Shown one piece after another: positions 1 to 11,276 of a stretch of 52,500 bases of DNA. Source of the stretch: Chromera velia (Eukaryota; Sar; Chromeraceae); the NCBI GenBank assembly GCA_018398765.1, contig JAHBMJ010001790.1:1-52500 (forward strand). Reading direction: 5' to 3'. A program made the translations under genes and the position numbers. The notes beneath the pieces were generated by a model. That model saw only the letters and a program-made list of their open reading frames with translations. It searched no databases and was not told where the DNA came from. Numbering within the stretch: the first letter of the stretch is position 1; each line of letters begins with the position of its first letter.

Positions 1-39
<39 letters not shown>

Positions 40-41
40 GC

Positions 42-79
<38 letters not shown>

Positions 80-183
80 ACACACACGCACGCACGCACG
101 CACGCACCGCACGCACGCCCTCACACACGCACACGCACACGCACACACACACACACACGCACACACACACAGTCAGAGACAGT

Positions 184-216
<33 letters not shown>

Positions 217-258
217 GCACACGCACACGCACACGCACACGCACACACACCTCCCTCC
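1..258. repeat. (CA)n microsatellite with CG-variant units
   Basis: The stretch is almost pure CA dinucleotide with interspersed CGCA units. It lies just 3' (on the minus strand) of the last visible exon of the IK/RED gene, so on the coding strand it is a (TG)n tract near the start of an intron. No coding potential is credible here. Confidence 0.95.
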
Positions 259-270
259 TCCCTGACTGAC

Positions 271-2040
271 TCCTGTTCAAGGTCCTGTTTGGCGTCTCTT
301 GTGGGCACCTGGTAGTTCAACTTTTTCAGTCTGTTCACGTGCTCCATCTGTCTCTTCTGCTCCTCCTTCTTCCTTTCTCTCTCCAGCCTCTGCTGTTTCT
401 CCCTCCATGAAGGCGCAACCTCAGGAGGGCGCATGTCCTCTGTCAGCCAGAAAACGGGAAAGGGAAAGAGGAGGGAATGACCGGCGAATGGACAGGTAGA
501 TCGACCGTAGTGACAAAAAAGAAGCATAGCAGAAAGTGGCAGGTAGAGCAGTCACCACTCGCTTTGATGAGATGAAGCTTCCTTTCTGGTAATGGAAAAG
601 ATCCACTTGAAAAGAATCAATTGAACAAGCAACGTTCAAAGAAAGAAGAAAAGAAGGAAGAAAGAAAGGGGAGAAGGAAAAAAAGGAACCCAGAGTGTCT
701 CGGTGCTCTGATCGATAAGTGAATTCGATCACACTGATGTAAGCAGTCCATTCCTCATCCCGAGATCATCAGATCTTCTTTCCTTCTGTCCTTTTTCAGT
801 GTCACGCTTTGCCTCAGACCCACGTGTCAACGTGCTCACCTCTTTCCTGTCGCTTCTTCTTTCGGTTCTGTTGGTGCCACTGTAGCACTGCGGACAAGTC
901 CTGCACAAAGGCTCCGTCATCCAGTGAATTAATGAATGAATCAAAGTACCATTTCAAGCTTCGAAGAAAGGCTTCTACCGACGTTGCCTCTGCATGTGGT
1001 GATGCAGCCATGCCCGGAAAACAAAACACGACGAAGACAGAAAAAATAAGGCGTGAAAATGCCATCCTGCAATCCTGCCATGGCCCACCCTCTTTCCATG
1101 TGCAGCTTCCAGCATCAGATATTTCTAGGTATTCTTGCGTTTCATCAAAGGTCTCGACTGCCACCAAATACCACAACGAAACATGCAAGCAAAGCGCGTG
1201 ATTGAAAGGAGGGCAACAGCCCCAACTTGTTGGCGCTCCTGGGACTGAACAGCCAGACACTTCCACAAAGGTACAGAGAGCCTCTGAAGGTTCGTTCAAG
1301 GCACTCACCTTCATCAAGGCCCCATGCACCGTGTGCCCGAAAGACATGGAAGGCCCCCCCCGGCCCTGTGCCGTCTCCTCAGTTGCTGCCGCGATGGTGG
1401 CCCCTTCAGCTGTCTGCCCCCCCTCCCCCCCCTCTGAAGCCTCCAAGTTCATTGCCCTCACCTTCTCCCTCCCCCCCGCCCCCTCCAGGAGCACCGAGGA
1501 CGTGCGGACGATCTCAGGCAGGTCACTCACCACCTTCTCGGACTCTTCACTGCACACAGCCAGTCAGTCACACACACAAACAGGCATACACCCGAACGTA
1601 CCCCCAAAGCGGAAAACGTGGATAAAACGTACAAGCACAAAGACACTCTAGTATCCGTACACAAAAGGACACACGCATACGCGTTCTCTCTCTCACACAC
1701 ACACGCACACACGCACACGAGCACGCACAGAGGGAGAGAAGCAGGGGGAAAAACCCAGAAGGAAAGAGGGAAACACAACGTCTGTCCATCTCTTCATTGA
1801 ATCCTTCCTCCATGTGAATCTCCACCCACTCCCACTTATTAAATCTAAATCGACTTCTTGTGCGTTCATTCTCAGAACCAGCCGCATGCGAGAAGAGAAC
1901 AACACGCAAACCCACCCACCCCCTCAACCCCCGGCCTACCCGTCATCTGCGGCAAAGAGAAACTTCGACTTTCCCTTGCTGAAGAAATCATTCCTGTCCG
2001 TGCGGTTTGTGGTGATCCGGCGTCCCTGCAGCAAGAAGAA

Positions 2041-2072
<32 letters not shown>

Positions 2073-2074
2073 AA

Positions 2075-2110
<36 letters not shown>

Positions 2111-3996
2111 AAAAAGAAAAGAAAAGAAAGAAAGAAAAAAAGAAAAGAAAGAAAGAAAGAAAGAAAGAAAAGAAAAGAAAGAAAGAAAGAAAAGAAAGAA
2201 AGAAAGAAAGAAAACGTGTCCCGCGCTTGACCATTTGTGCCATGAACTTCGTCTGGTTGCGCTACGCCAACTTTGTCCTCACATGCATGCACATTTGTTG
2301 ACATAGAGCCCTCTCGACGATATTCTTTCCTCCGCTTGGCTCCCTCCGTTTGGTTGAACAAATTACTCTCCGTAAAAAAAAGAAACGCTGGAGTGCCCCC
2401 CAGACGTTTGTTCCACAAGATTTGCATACCAACAAAACCCCTCCCCGAACCTCTGGGTCCATATATCAAATAAAATCTCGAAAGACACACAGAGAGAGGA
2501 TGGACTCAAGATTGAAAACCTGTCTGACTTACTTGCAGCAAAAGCATTTGCAGTTGCCTCAACCGTTTGTGTGCGAGCACGTGGTGAGGGTGCAGGGTCT
2601 GGAAGAGGATTCGGTGGAGCGACTCCCCCAACACAGACTTGAACTCCACAGCCTTCCCGCGACGCCCACCTCTCCCCGCAGCAGCAGCGGCCGCTTGCCG
2701 TTCTGTCTCCTGCTTCCTGAGAGAGAGTCCACAGACCAGGTTTTGGTGCACGTACATATAAACATATAGAGCGGAACCTCGGAAAGAGAAGGATAAAGTC
2801 CTACCCAGAAAAAGCTAGAGAGACCTTCGGAAGATACAAATCACCCAGTGGACTGTTCCATCATCACAAACGTTCACAAACAGAAACTAGACGACAAAAC
2901 TGTGAGCTTCTTCGCTCTGCTCTACTCGTTTTTCTCTCTTGCTCTTTATCTCTTCCTCCCTGTCGCCTTCCTTCCAAGTGCTGACTGACTGACCTCATCT
3001 GGAGGACCTGCGCGTCTTCGCATGCATTGCCAGAATTCTGTATGAAAATGAATGCATACCAGCTGCTGACTGACCTCATCTGGAGGACCTGCGCGTCTTG
3101 ATCCAATTGAGCGCGGATCTTCGCTAGCAGCGCAAAATCCAAACCCTTCACCAAGTGGGTGTGCTCAACGTCACCTCCCTGCAACCAGACAAAGAAAGGA
3201 AGAAAGGGTGGCCTGAAATCCTTTAAGTACATCCCAGCATGACAACTCGGAACACAAAAAGAGAACAGCCCAAAGGCCGAAGAGTCCAAAGAGAAAGCGA
3301 TGAGAAGAAGAAAGCATGCTTGCTTCGCCCTCATTAAATTCTCACGTTCCTGTTCTCAATCCGCATGCTTCTACCACAGCTCCCCCCCGGGCATACCCCT
3401 TCCTTTGCGTTTGTTTACTTCTCGGCCAGAGGCACGACCCCTCGATCCAAGTGAGTTTCATGGGGACACAGACAGACAGACTGAGAGACATGCAGAGGGA
3501 GACACTAACCAAGAATTTAGACTCCTCAATCGACCTCTGCTTCTGCTCCTTGAACTCTGCTGTCACTTTCGCCACATCGCCCTTCCCCCTTCTTCTCTCT
3601 GCCGCTCTATCCGGGTACGCCTTCCGGAGTTCTTCCCTCCGTCTGCGCTCTTCCAATTCTTCTTCGTCCATGTCCTCGTCCATCTCTCCTCCTCCTGCTG
3701 CTGCCATGGGCATTCTCTTGGACGAAGGTGGGCCAGACATGGGCTCATCTTCATCCTCATCTTGTAGAGCGGCGGCAGTTTTTTTGAACTTCTTCGGAGC
3801 CTCTTGAGGCTTCGGTGCCTTTCTGCAAGAGAATTGAGAATGTTCAGTTGGAAGAGAAGGAGTGAGGAAGGAGATAGATCGTGTCTGACTGAGCTTACCT
3901 CTTCGCTGGTTGCTGGTGCTGCTGTTGGACTTGTTGAGTGATGTGCGTGCCTTCCGCAGTGAGAAGGTTTTTGAAATCTGCATTCGAGAGTTTCAT
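271..3996 (-). CDS. IK: IK/RED-family spliceosomal protein, 5' part (gene continues past the left edge)
   Basis: RED/IK is a nuclear protein of the activated-spliceosome precursor (B complex) needed for pre-mRNA splicing. Exons read on the minus strand: 3996-3899, 3822-3510, 3178-3075, 2716-2533, 2025-1940, 1549-1309, 987-840, 439-271; exons 1 to 6 join in phase. The start [10 protein letters not shown] matches the family N-terminus LTNEDFRKLL. Exon 3 follows IEESKFL with [18 protein letters not shown], the hallmark block of the family, and exon 4 carries [16 protein letters not shown]. An acidic and E/R-rich linker precedes the hallmark. The VWDL-type segment DLPEIVRTS fits the family's DIPTTLIRSK. 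Exon 7's acceptor (AG at 988-989) and the last donor are less certain. The conserved C-terminus lies outside the window. Exon 3 has two equivalent donors because of an inserted element (see 2985-3099). Confidence 0.88.
2036..2216. repeat. (GAAA)n microsatellite abutting a splice acceptor
   Basis: About 180 bp of GAAA units with AAAA interruptions. On the minus (coding) strand this is a TTTC tract that ends directly at the CTGCAG acceptor of IK exon 5, so it occupies the polypyrimidine-tract position. Long open frames across it are artefacts of the repeat. Confidence 0.95.
2985..3099 (-). mobile_element. Short palindromic element (47 bp) flanked by a 34-bp duplication of an exon end and splice donor
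   Basis: Positions 2985-3018 and 3066-3099 are identical 34-bp copies. On the minus strand each has 25 bp of the end of IK exon 3, ending CAGATGAG, followed by the donor GTCAGTCAG. Between them, 3019-3065 begins GCATGCATT and contains CAGAATTCTGTATG and AATGCAT, an imperfect palindrome matching the ends of the element at 47,836-47,933. The copies are 81 bp apart, a multiple of three, and the reading frame stays open across the insert, so both donors give the same phase. Confidence 0.75.
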
Positions 3997-4573
3997 CTTC
4001 GCGAAAGGGCAGACGAAGACCACGAAATCGAAAGGAGGGAGAGACACTTTCCGTCTCCGAAAGCGCAACGGAATGATTAAAATCACTTTAGGTTGTCCGC
4101 TCAAAAAGTCGGTCAGTGGCTGTGGCTCGTGAGATTCCGATGGAAGCTGTTTTCCGGGTCTGCACTTCCCGAAGTCAACGTCACAACTTCGTTCAGAGAG
4201 AGTCACTGAAATCTGTCGTCACATTTTCACTCGGCCTCGTGGCCGGACGGGCCGGGCCTGAGCGTGGGCCGGGGGGGCCGAAAGTCGCGCGCACGTACGT
4301 GCCAAAAACCGGTCACGGCTTGTCGTTCGGGGCCACACACGCGTGACAAGAACACAGAAGAAAATCGGCTTTCGAAAGCAGCCGATTTTTGGAGACATCA
4401 GTAGCTTTTCTGATGCAACAAATATCGATCTGGCATGACGGAGTGCTTCTTTGTGAGTCTCTGGAATAGTGGTTTTACGTTTCCTAGTCGTCAGGAACAG
4501 TTCGAGTTTAGTAGCACGTAAGCAAGAGGTACAATCGAGTAGAGGACGAAAGAGCGCGGAACGGAGAGGAAGT
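3997..4573. promoter_or_regulatory. Divergent promoter region between IK and the desaturase
   Basis: The 577 bp separate two start codons that point away from each other. The left half has no clear TATA box. The centre (about 4230-4285) is very GC-rich. A perfect 10-bp inverted repeat, AAAATCGGCT at 4361-4370 and its complement at 4380-4389 with a 9-base loop, lies about 185 bp upstream of the desaturase ATG and may be a regulatory hairpin or binding site. In-frame codons upstream of 4574 (to an ATG at 4469) mean a longer desaturase N-terminus is possible. Confidence 0.5.
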
Positions 4574-7500
4574 ATGACTTCAGTGGCCGACGTTCCTTCC
4601 GAAAGGATTTCGCAGCAGCCTGCAGTTGTCTCTCGGGAGGAGTCGAAGACAATGACCCAGAGGGAGGAGGCTACTGACGCCTCTACTCTCTCCTACAAGG
4701 AGCAGGCCATGCAGAAGTACAGGGCTAGGGTTCCGGTCAACACAGACATCCACGGAGCAGTTCGTAATGAGCGGTCAGTTTCCTTAGCATCGCTTCGCTA
4801 CCTCCACTATACTATGTTTCAACTTCCCATTCAACGCCAAGACTTTGTCATGTCAAAACCTCTCTCGCCCTAATGTAACTGTGTCTTTTGTCTTTGCAGC
4901 GCCTTCCCGATGCCTGCCTTCATCAAGCCTTACCTCCTGAGCATTATGGAGGACCCTCGGGATTACATGGCTCTGGAATTGTTGATGAACGTGGTTGTTG
5001 CAGTGGTGCCCACTCTGGTTCTGCTCTTCTTCTTTGAGAGCCATCTGCTGGGTGCAGCCCTTCTTGTCTTCAGAATGTACGGGTTCCATACTCGTTTCAT
5101 GCTGACGTTGCATGCGGTGTCTCATCGCCGTCTGTTCAAGAAGGAATACCACTGGCTGAACCTCTTGGCAGAGAACGGAATTGGGTGGGTGATGGGAATC
5201 CCCCCTGGAACATACTATCTCCATCACGTGGCCATGCACCACGCAGAGAACAACGTGTTCCCCACTGGTCAGTCAGGCAGTCAGGTAGTGAAGACCTACT
5301 GGATGCAGGAGTCCTCTGCATCTTTTCTTGCCAGCAGCTTCTGTGATGGTATGAACGAGTGACAGAGATCAGGTATCGATTCTTTCTCGTATGCGTTGCA
5401 TTCTAACCGTGTGCCTTCCTGCTTGCCTGCCTGGCGACTCTGCTTCTGGGCTTCATCTTTCCTTTGTTCTTGTTTTGTTTCTCTATTTATTTGTTTTCTT
5501 CTTCCTTCCTGCCTTCCTTCCCTTTCGTTCGTTGCGTCTTTGTGTCTATCCACCTGTGCCCGAAGGGCAGCATGGGTGGGGTTGAGGGGGGGCGGTTTTT
5601 GAGACGCGGCACTGGTCTGTCCGGTTGTATGCATCTCCCATGTTTCTTTCCTGCGAGTGGTCCTCCGTCCGTCCTATCTTCTCACTTCTTCTTTTTCGTG
5701 TGCGATGAGAGTGTGTTTGTACAATTGCTTGCGTAGATGGACGTATGCATGCGCATGCGTAGATATGCGTAGATGTATGCGCATGCGTAGATGTGCGTGA
5801 TATCGTATGATGTGCAATGAGGTGTGAGAGACTGGGGCTTTCTGCGATGACGACGTGGGAGTCGTGGCTCTTGGGGGCATTTGGTTTTTCGTTTTGTCTC
5901 CTCGCTCCTCAAGTGGACTGGGGCTTGAGAGAGATCGCATACACCCATGCACCCTGCACAAATTTGGCTTCCTTTAGTGAACCTGAACCAGAGTGAGAGG
6001 GCCAATACGGACCTTTTTTTCCGGTATCCTTTCCGAGCTTAGTTCCGCACGCAGTGTGCTAACCTGTGCCAGAGGACTGCGTGCGCTAATCTGTGCCAGA
6101 GAGCAGGGCTTACCATGACGCCTCAATCGGTTGGGGGGGGTTATTTGCACCGCTTATTGGATGCAGGGTGTGAAACTTCGTGTGCTGTGGATGCGTATTT
6201 GCGTGTGATGAATTTCGAGAGGCTGTCTTGACCCCCCCATTTACTCCCGTCTGGCTGGCCTTCCTTCTCTTTCTCTCTGTCTGAGTGCAGACATCACTTC
6301 CACGATGCCCTATGACCGCTCCAGCCCCTGGTCCCTGATTCACTACGTGACTACCTTCTACACAAAGAGCATCTTCTACCTGCCCTACTACGCATGGAGA
6401 AAGGGACGCTACGACCTCCTTGTGCAGTCCCTCGTCATGCAGGGGGGGTACCATATGTGAGTGCATTCGCTTTTGACTGCACTCTTTCTGTTCGGTGGGG
6501 GGGCAGGGAGAAGTAGACATGCAGACAATGCAATAGTGTGAGGAGAGAAGTGGGGCGCGAAGGTGTACAGTGAGCCCTCGCACGAAACGAGAAACTGATG
6601 TTCGTCCGCATTTGATGTGCTTTCTCAAGCAAACCCCAAAACTTCCTACTGGCTACTCGCTGTGTGTTTTGGACGTGAACGCTTTGACTATTCTCCCTCC
6701 CCACAGGTTTGTTCTCACGATGACTTTCTTCGACTTCAAGCCCATCTTCACCATGTGGACCTGCACCTTCCCCCTCCTGGTCGTTGGGGCCTCGATCATG
6801 TCCGGGAACTTCTCCCAGCACATTTTCATCGACCCTCAGGACCCTGATGGGAAGTACGGGAACTCCTTCTGCTTCATCCAGGACCCCTACAACCAGAAGT
6901 GCTACAACGACGGTTACCACACCGTCCACCACGCCCACTCCCGTCTCCACTGGTCCGTTTTTCTTTCTGTTCTTCTACCTGTCCTTGCTACCTGCTTGAC
7001 TGTCTAATCACAGCTGTTTGCATGCAGAGGCAAGAAGGGCTCACGTGAGGAGGGAGATCCTGACCTGAGGTGGAGAGAGAGACCGATCAGGAAAAAGTGA
7101 AATGGCTCTGCGTGCCCAAGTCTTCCTTCGGACTCCCATGCTTCTTTTCACCCAGCAAACGAGCCCTCTTCTTGACCTCTCTCTCTCTCTCTCTCTCTCC
7201 CTCTGTGTGTGTGTGTGTGTGTGTGTGTCCGTGTACGAACAAACAAACAAACATGCGTGCAGGTCCGAGATGCCGACCCACTTCGAGGAAAACATCGAAA
7301 AGTTCGCCAAGCACGACGTCTTCGTCTTAACTGGCATCGAGAACAAGGGTATTATGTGGTCAGTCAGGCAGGCAGGCAGGAGGTGCATTTTGTCGTTTGG
7401 GGATCAGACGGTAAGGGTGCCGTGGTTGTGGCTTTTCTTTTCGTTTTCCTTCGCCGACGACGCGAAAAAAAGAAAACAAAACCCCTGGACCCATCCAGTG

Positions 7501-8059
7501 TTTTGGTTGTTGACTCTCTTTGTCGCAACATGCATGTGAAACCTCCTCGACCCATTCGAATGCCCCTCCTCCTTTCTGTCCTCATACACTGAATGAATCT
7601 GACGATGTTCCTTGACGACCATGCAGGTACTCTTTCACTAGGAACTGGGCGAAGCTCTACGAACACTACGTCCAGATCCGCCCCGGAAAGGACAGGAGCC
7701 TCGAGGAGTTTGCTGAGGAGTGCGAGAGAAGAACGAAACAGTATGACACCGATCACTGCCTCCCGAAGGAGCACTGGGCCCTGCCTTTGTGCTTCTTTGG
7801 GGCTTTGATTCCCGTTCTGCTCTCTCTTCTCTTTTTCGGCCTTACTCCCATGTTCGTTGGCGCTGCTTTCGGGTTTTTCGGAAATTCCTACGTGATGCTC
7901 ACCTCCCTCTGCACTCCCAAGACCTTGAAGGACCAGAAGGCTCCCAAGTGGGTAGGGAAAGAGGAGGCCCAAGCTGCAGGTTCTGAGGGGGAGAGGGAGA
8001 CGGCGGAACCTTCCAGTGACGAGGAGTCTGACTCTGAGCAGCACAAGAAGAAGGCTTAA
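4574..8059 (+). CDS. Membrane fatty-acid-desaturase-family protein, six exons, 502 aa
   Basis: Exons 4574-4773, 4900-5267, 6291-6456, 6707-6952, 7263-7358, 7627-8059 sum to 503 codons including TAA, all joined in phase. The protein is a di-iron membrane hydroxylase/desaturase: His box 1 HAVSH (residues 138-142), box 2 HHVAMHH (175-181), box 3 HTVHH (316-320), with NFSQHIFIDPQDP (about 279-291) and DGYHTVHHAHSRLHW typical of one algal/trypanosomatid subfamily. Hydrophobic segments lie at about 92-112, 258-276 and near 420-455. The N-terminal 65 residues are polar and the C-terminus ends in an acidic tail plus HKKKA, which resembles a dilysine ER-retention signal. It probably acts on acyl chains in the ER membrane; substrate and double-bond position cannot be read. 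Start 4574 is chosen because residues coded upstream look non-conserved; 4469 is the alternative. Confidence 0.9.
7168..7230. repeat. Intronic (CT)n-(GT)n compound microsatellite
   Basis: A CT run followed by a GT run inside desaturase intron 4, close to the acceptor at 7262. The CT part could serve as polypyrimidine tract. Confidence 0.85.
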
Positions 8060-11000
8060 GGAAGAGAGGGAGTGTGTAGATGGTCGACCGTCGGTGACTT
8101 GCTTAAAAGGAGGGGGGTGAGGTAGGGACTGGAAGGAAAGGAAAGCACGAACGTCAGGAATGATGTTTGAAGACAGGCCGAATTCAGAAGTTCTTCCGAT
8201 GTATAATTCAATGCAGAAAAGGCAGAAAAGAATTCAATATAGAAAAGGCAGAAAAGAATTCAATTCAGGAAAGCAGATTGTGTAAGAAAAAAAGAGAGAC
8301 TAAGAGAGGCAGCCTCGGAAAGAGAGACTGAGAGAGAAACTGTGAATGAGAGCAGGAAAGAGGAAGACTCAGAGAGAAAATGTGAGAACGAGACTCACAT
8401 ACAGTACAACTAATTCAAGAATTCAGAGTGACAGGTTCATGTTCGCATGACTCTTTTTCCATTTAATTGTTGTGCCGCGTTCACGTTAATCTTTGTGGTG
8501 TTTGTTTCGTCGTGAAGTTCTTGTGCCTTCCTGAAGAGTCCATCCGGTCCCGCGCCTTTTCTCTCGATTTACGGTCGTCGTTGCTGCATGTTCCTGCAAA
8601 TGGAATTAAACCGACAGACACTCGTGCCTGATTTCTTGTTGTGGTGTTGAAGTCAAGAGGTGCATGCTAATGAATGCCTGTTTGTCTCCTTTTTCCTTCC
8701 TTCATGTACTGAAGGAGGAGAGAGCAGAATGAATGAGATTCCATGAGACGCACAACTGACAGACGGACGGCGCTTCCCTATTCTCGCTGATTGGGGGTGT
8801 TGTCTTGCCTCATCTGTCTGTGGTGGTAATGCATGCACAGTATCGCAGAAGAAGTTCACAAAAGTTCATGTTCAACGGTGTTTGAGCAGTGGAAAGGTTC
8901 GTGCGTGCGTGCGTAAGTTTTGTCTTCGATCCCCTTTTTGAGCTGTAACACAACGCATGAAGTCAGCTGGTGAAGTGAAGAAAGGCACTCAGGGAGACTT
9001 TAAGACTTGGATGCAGGAGTTAGAAAGAAAGAAACGGAGTCCGTGCATATTCATGCATGTGTCAGTTGCAAACTCAATGCAAAGATGCTCGTCTATCCGT
9101 CTTCGGGAAGAAGTGCCGCTGCCGACCTCGACAGTGACGGAAGGGGAGTTTTGGGTTTCGTGCTTGCCGCGAACCCCGAGGATCTCTTCGCTGAACAGTC
9201 ATAGGTTTCGTTGCATCCTTCGCACACGATTGGCCAGCAATTCTTCCTGCATGGATAGAAACAGCAATTCATGACAGCGGTGTTGTTTACGAAAAACAGA
9301 GGATGTTTTAAAGAATGTCTGCATCTAGGTCTGCATACTAAGTTTGTATCTGGGCTACTATTGTTACTGTTACTACTGTAACTTAGTCTGTAAGTACTAG
9401 TGTAAGTACTGCTACGACTTTAGTTACGACTCTGGTATACAATGTGGTATACAATACTATTTCTTCAAGTTGCTAGATTTCTTGGCGTACATTAAATACA
9501 ATATTCTTTTGACTACATCTAAGACCCTGACTGCATAAGAATTAATCTGTTAGCAAATCTATTACCAAATCTAACCATCAATTTTTCTAAAAACGTGTTC
9601 AAGTTAGCAACTTAGCATTCGGCCTGGGGCTATATAGCAGAAATATTAGAATTTGTGTTTCAAGTTCCTCGGCGGTCCAGTACAAGGCGTTGACTTGCAC
9701 CTTACTGTTAAAGAACTTGAAACACACCCAGTGTTATACTGCCGACTTTAATACCACTGTTACCAGGCTAGTTACCAGGCTAGTTACCAAATCACGGTCA
9801 CCTACCCTGGGCCTCAGGTAAGTGCCTAGCTCTAAGTCTAGCTTATCTTGTTTTAATTCATTCACATAGCAACTGTATCATTATTACAGCTAGCACTGGT
9901 AGTGATTTGATTTCTGTGTTTTGTTCGGATTGGTGCACTAGTTAGTGTATTAAAACCGGTGTTATATAGAGCTGGTGAGCCGCTGCTAAGGCTCTGGCCA
10001 CCATTTGGCGCGGCTTAAGAGTAAGTTAAGACTCATTTAAGAGGCAAAAAGAACAGTTTATACAAAGGATATCTATTTATGGATCAAATTGCCCAACAAA
10101 AATGAATCTTTAAATAATAAATATGCAAAGTATGATACTGTATGTATAATAATGTCTTACTAGATGTCTTAACCTATAGATCCTATAGCCTAGATCTTAA
10201 CTCAAGCTATTATATACTATTATTCTCCCTTGTTCTTAAATCAAAATAAGTAACCATATCTCTGAAATTCAGGCTGAAAAACAGTTATACTCAATTTAGA
10301 AGTACCTTAGTTAGAAGCTGATCATGCATCTGTACTAGAATGCCAATAGTGCCTTGAATAGGCTAGCTACATGACAATAGCTGAGATGATAGCTCAGTTT
10401 CATCTGCTTCCATCAAAAAAATTAACGCCTCCGCTCCGTCCCCTTGATCGAGTACGCCAAACAGGCTGACACCCACCTCCATGGCATTCTCCCCAACATA
10501 AGAGAGAGCTCTCGCCGATCGAGAGAAACCTCATGCAGATTCTCTCAACGTCTCAGCCCCGCCCTCTTTTCCTTTCCATCTCCTTTAGAAAGAAAAAGTC
10601 TCTACAGGAACCTAGACAGAAACGTCCTTTGAGCTCCTGTGTATCGTATCGATCTGCTTTCTGTTTGTTCTCGTCTGTCTGACAGGCTCTCTTTCGATCA
10701 CGCAACGATTGCATGCCATTGGGACGCTCGTAAGGTCAGAACCGAAAGAAAGCATCAAGGAACTCCACACTGACGTATCGAATCGCCCCCCCAATCGCAT
10801 GTCGGTGCGAATGCATGCAGTTGCAATTGGTGAAGTGAAGAGAAGGCACAATGAGGAAGCGAGGGAGAAGGATCCTCCTCTGGCGGAACAAATAATGAAT
10901 GCATCGATGCATGAGTGTATGAAGGGAGGAAATAAGCAAGAGCAAAGAGGAAGGAGATGCAAACAAGCAAGCCAGGCTAAGCCATGGAGAGAGGCAAAAA

Positions 11001-11276
11001 GACAAGGCAAGCCGTTTCACATAAAGGAGGGAGACGAAACGAGCAGATGAAATTATTTAAAGACAAGGTACGCACGCAACCCATCCAGCAAGATTTATTG
11101 AACAAATGAAGAGAAGGTAGATCAGCACAAGCTAACCATCGACACTCTCTCTGTTCACAAACAGGGACGCAGACAAATCGAGTGCGCCACCCTCAAAAGT
11201 GTCTGAATAAGTCCCAAGAGAGAAGAAGTGTGAATGGTGACAGGAAAGAGGGGAGAGGGTTGAGAGAAGAAAAGCA
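8060..11276. other. Gene-free interval with an AT-rich core
   Basis: Up to about 8650 there is 3' flank of the desaturase with short purine-rich repeats (AGAAAAGGCAGAAAAGAATTCAAT-like units near 8215-8275 and GAGAGACT-like units near 8295-8400). From about 9300 to 10,430 the sequence is AT-rich with short local duplications (for example CCAGGCTAGTTA twice near 9764-9788). I see no conserved coding exon and no terminal inverted repeats. 10,440-11,276 contains only short, non-conserved open frames and is the 3' flank of the next gene. Confidence 0.6.

Noticed and set aside
814-1557. Single 247-codon minus-strand gene
   Set aside because: It is two IK exons plus the intron between them read through; the donor GTGAGT at 1308 and an acceptor near 988 explain the conserved parts.
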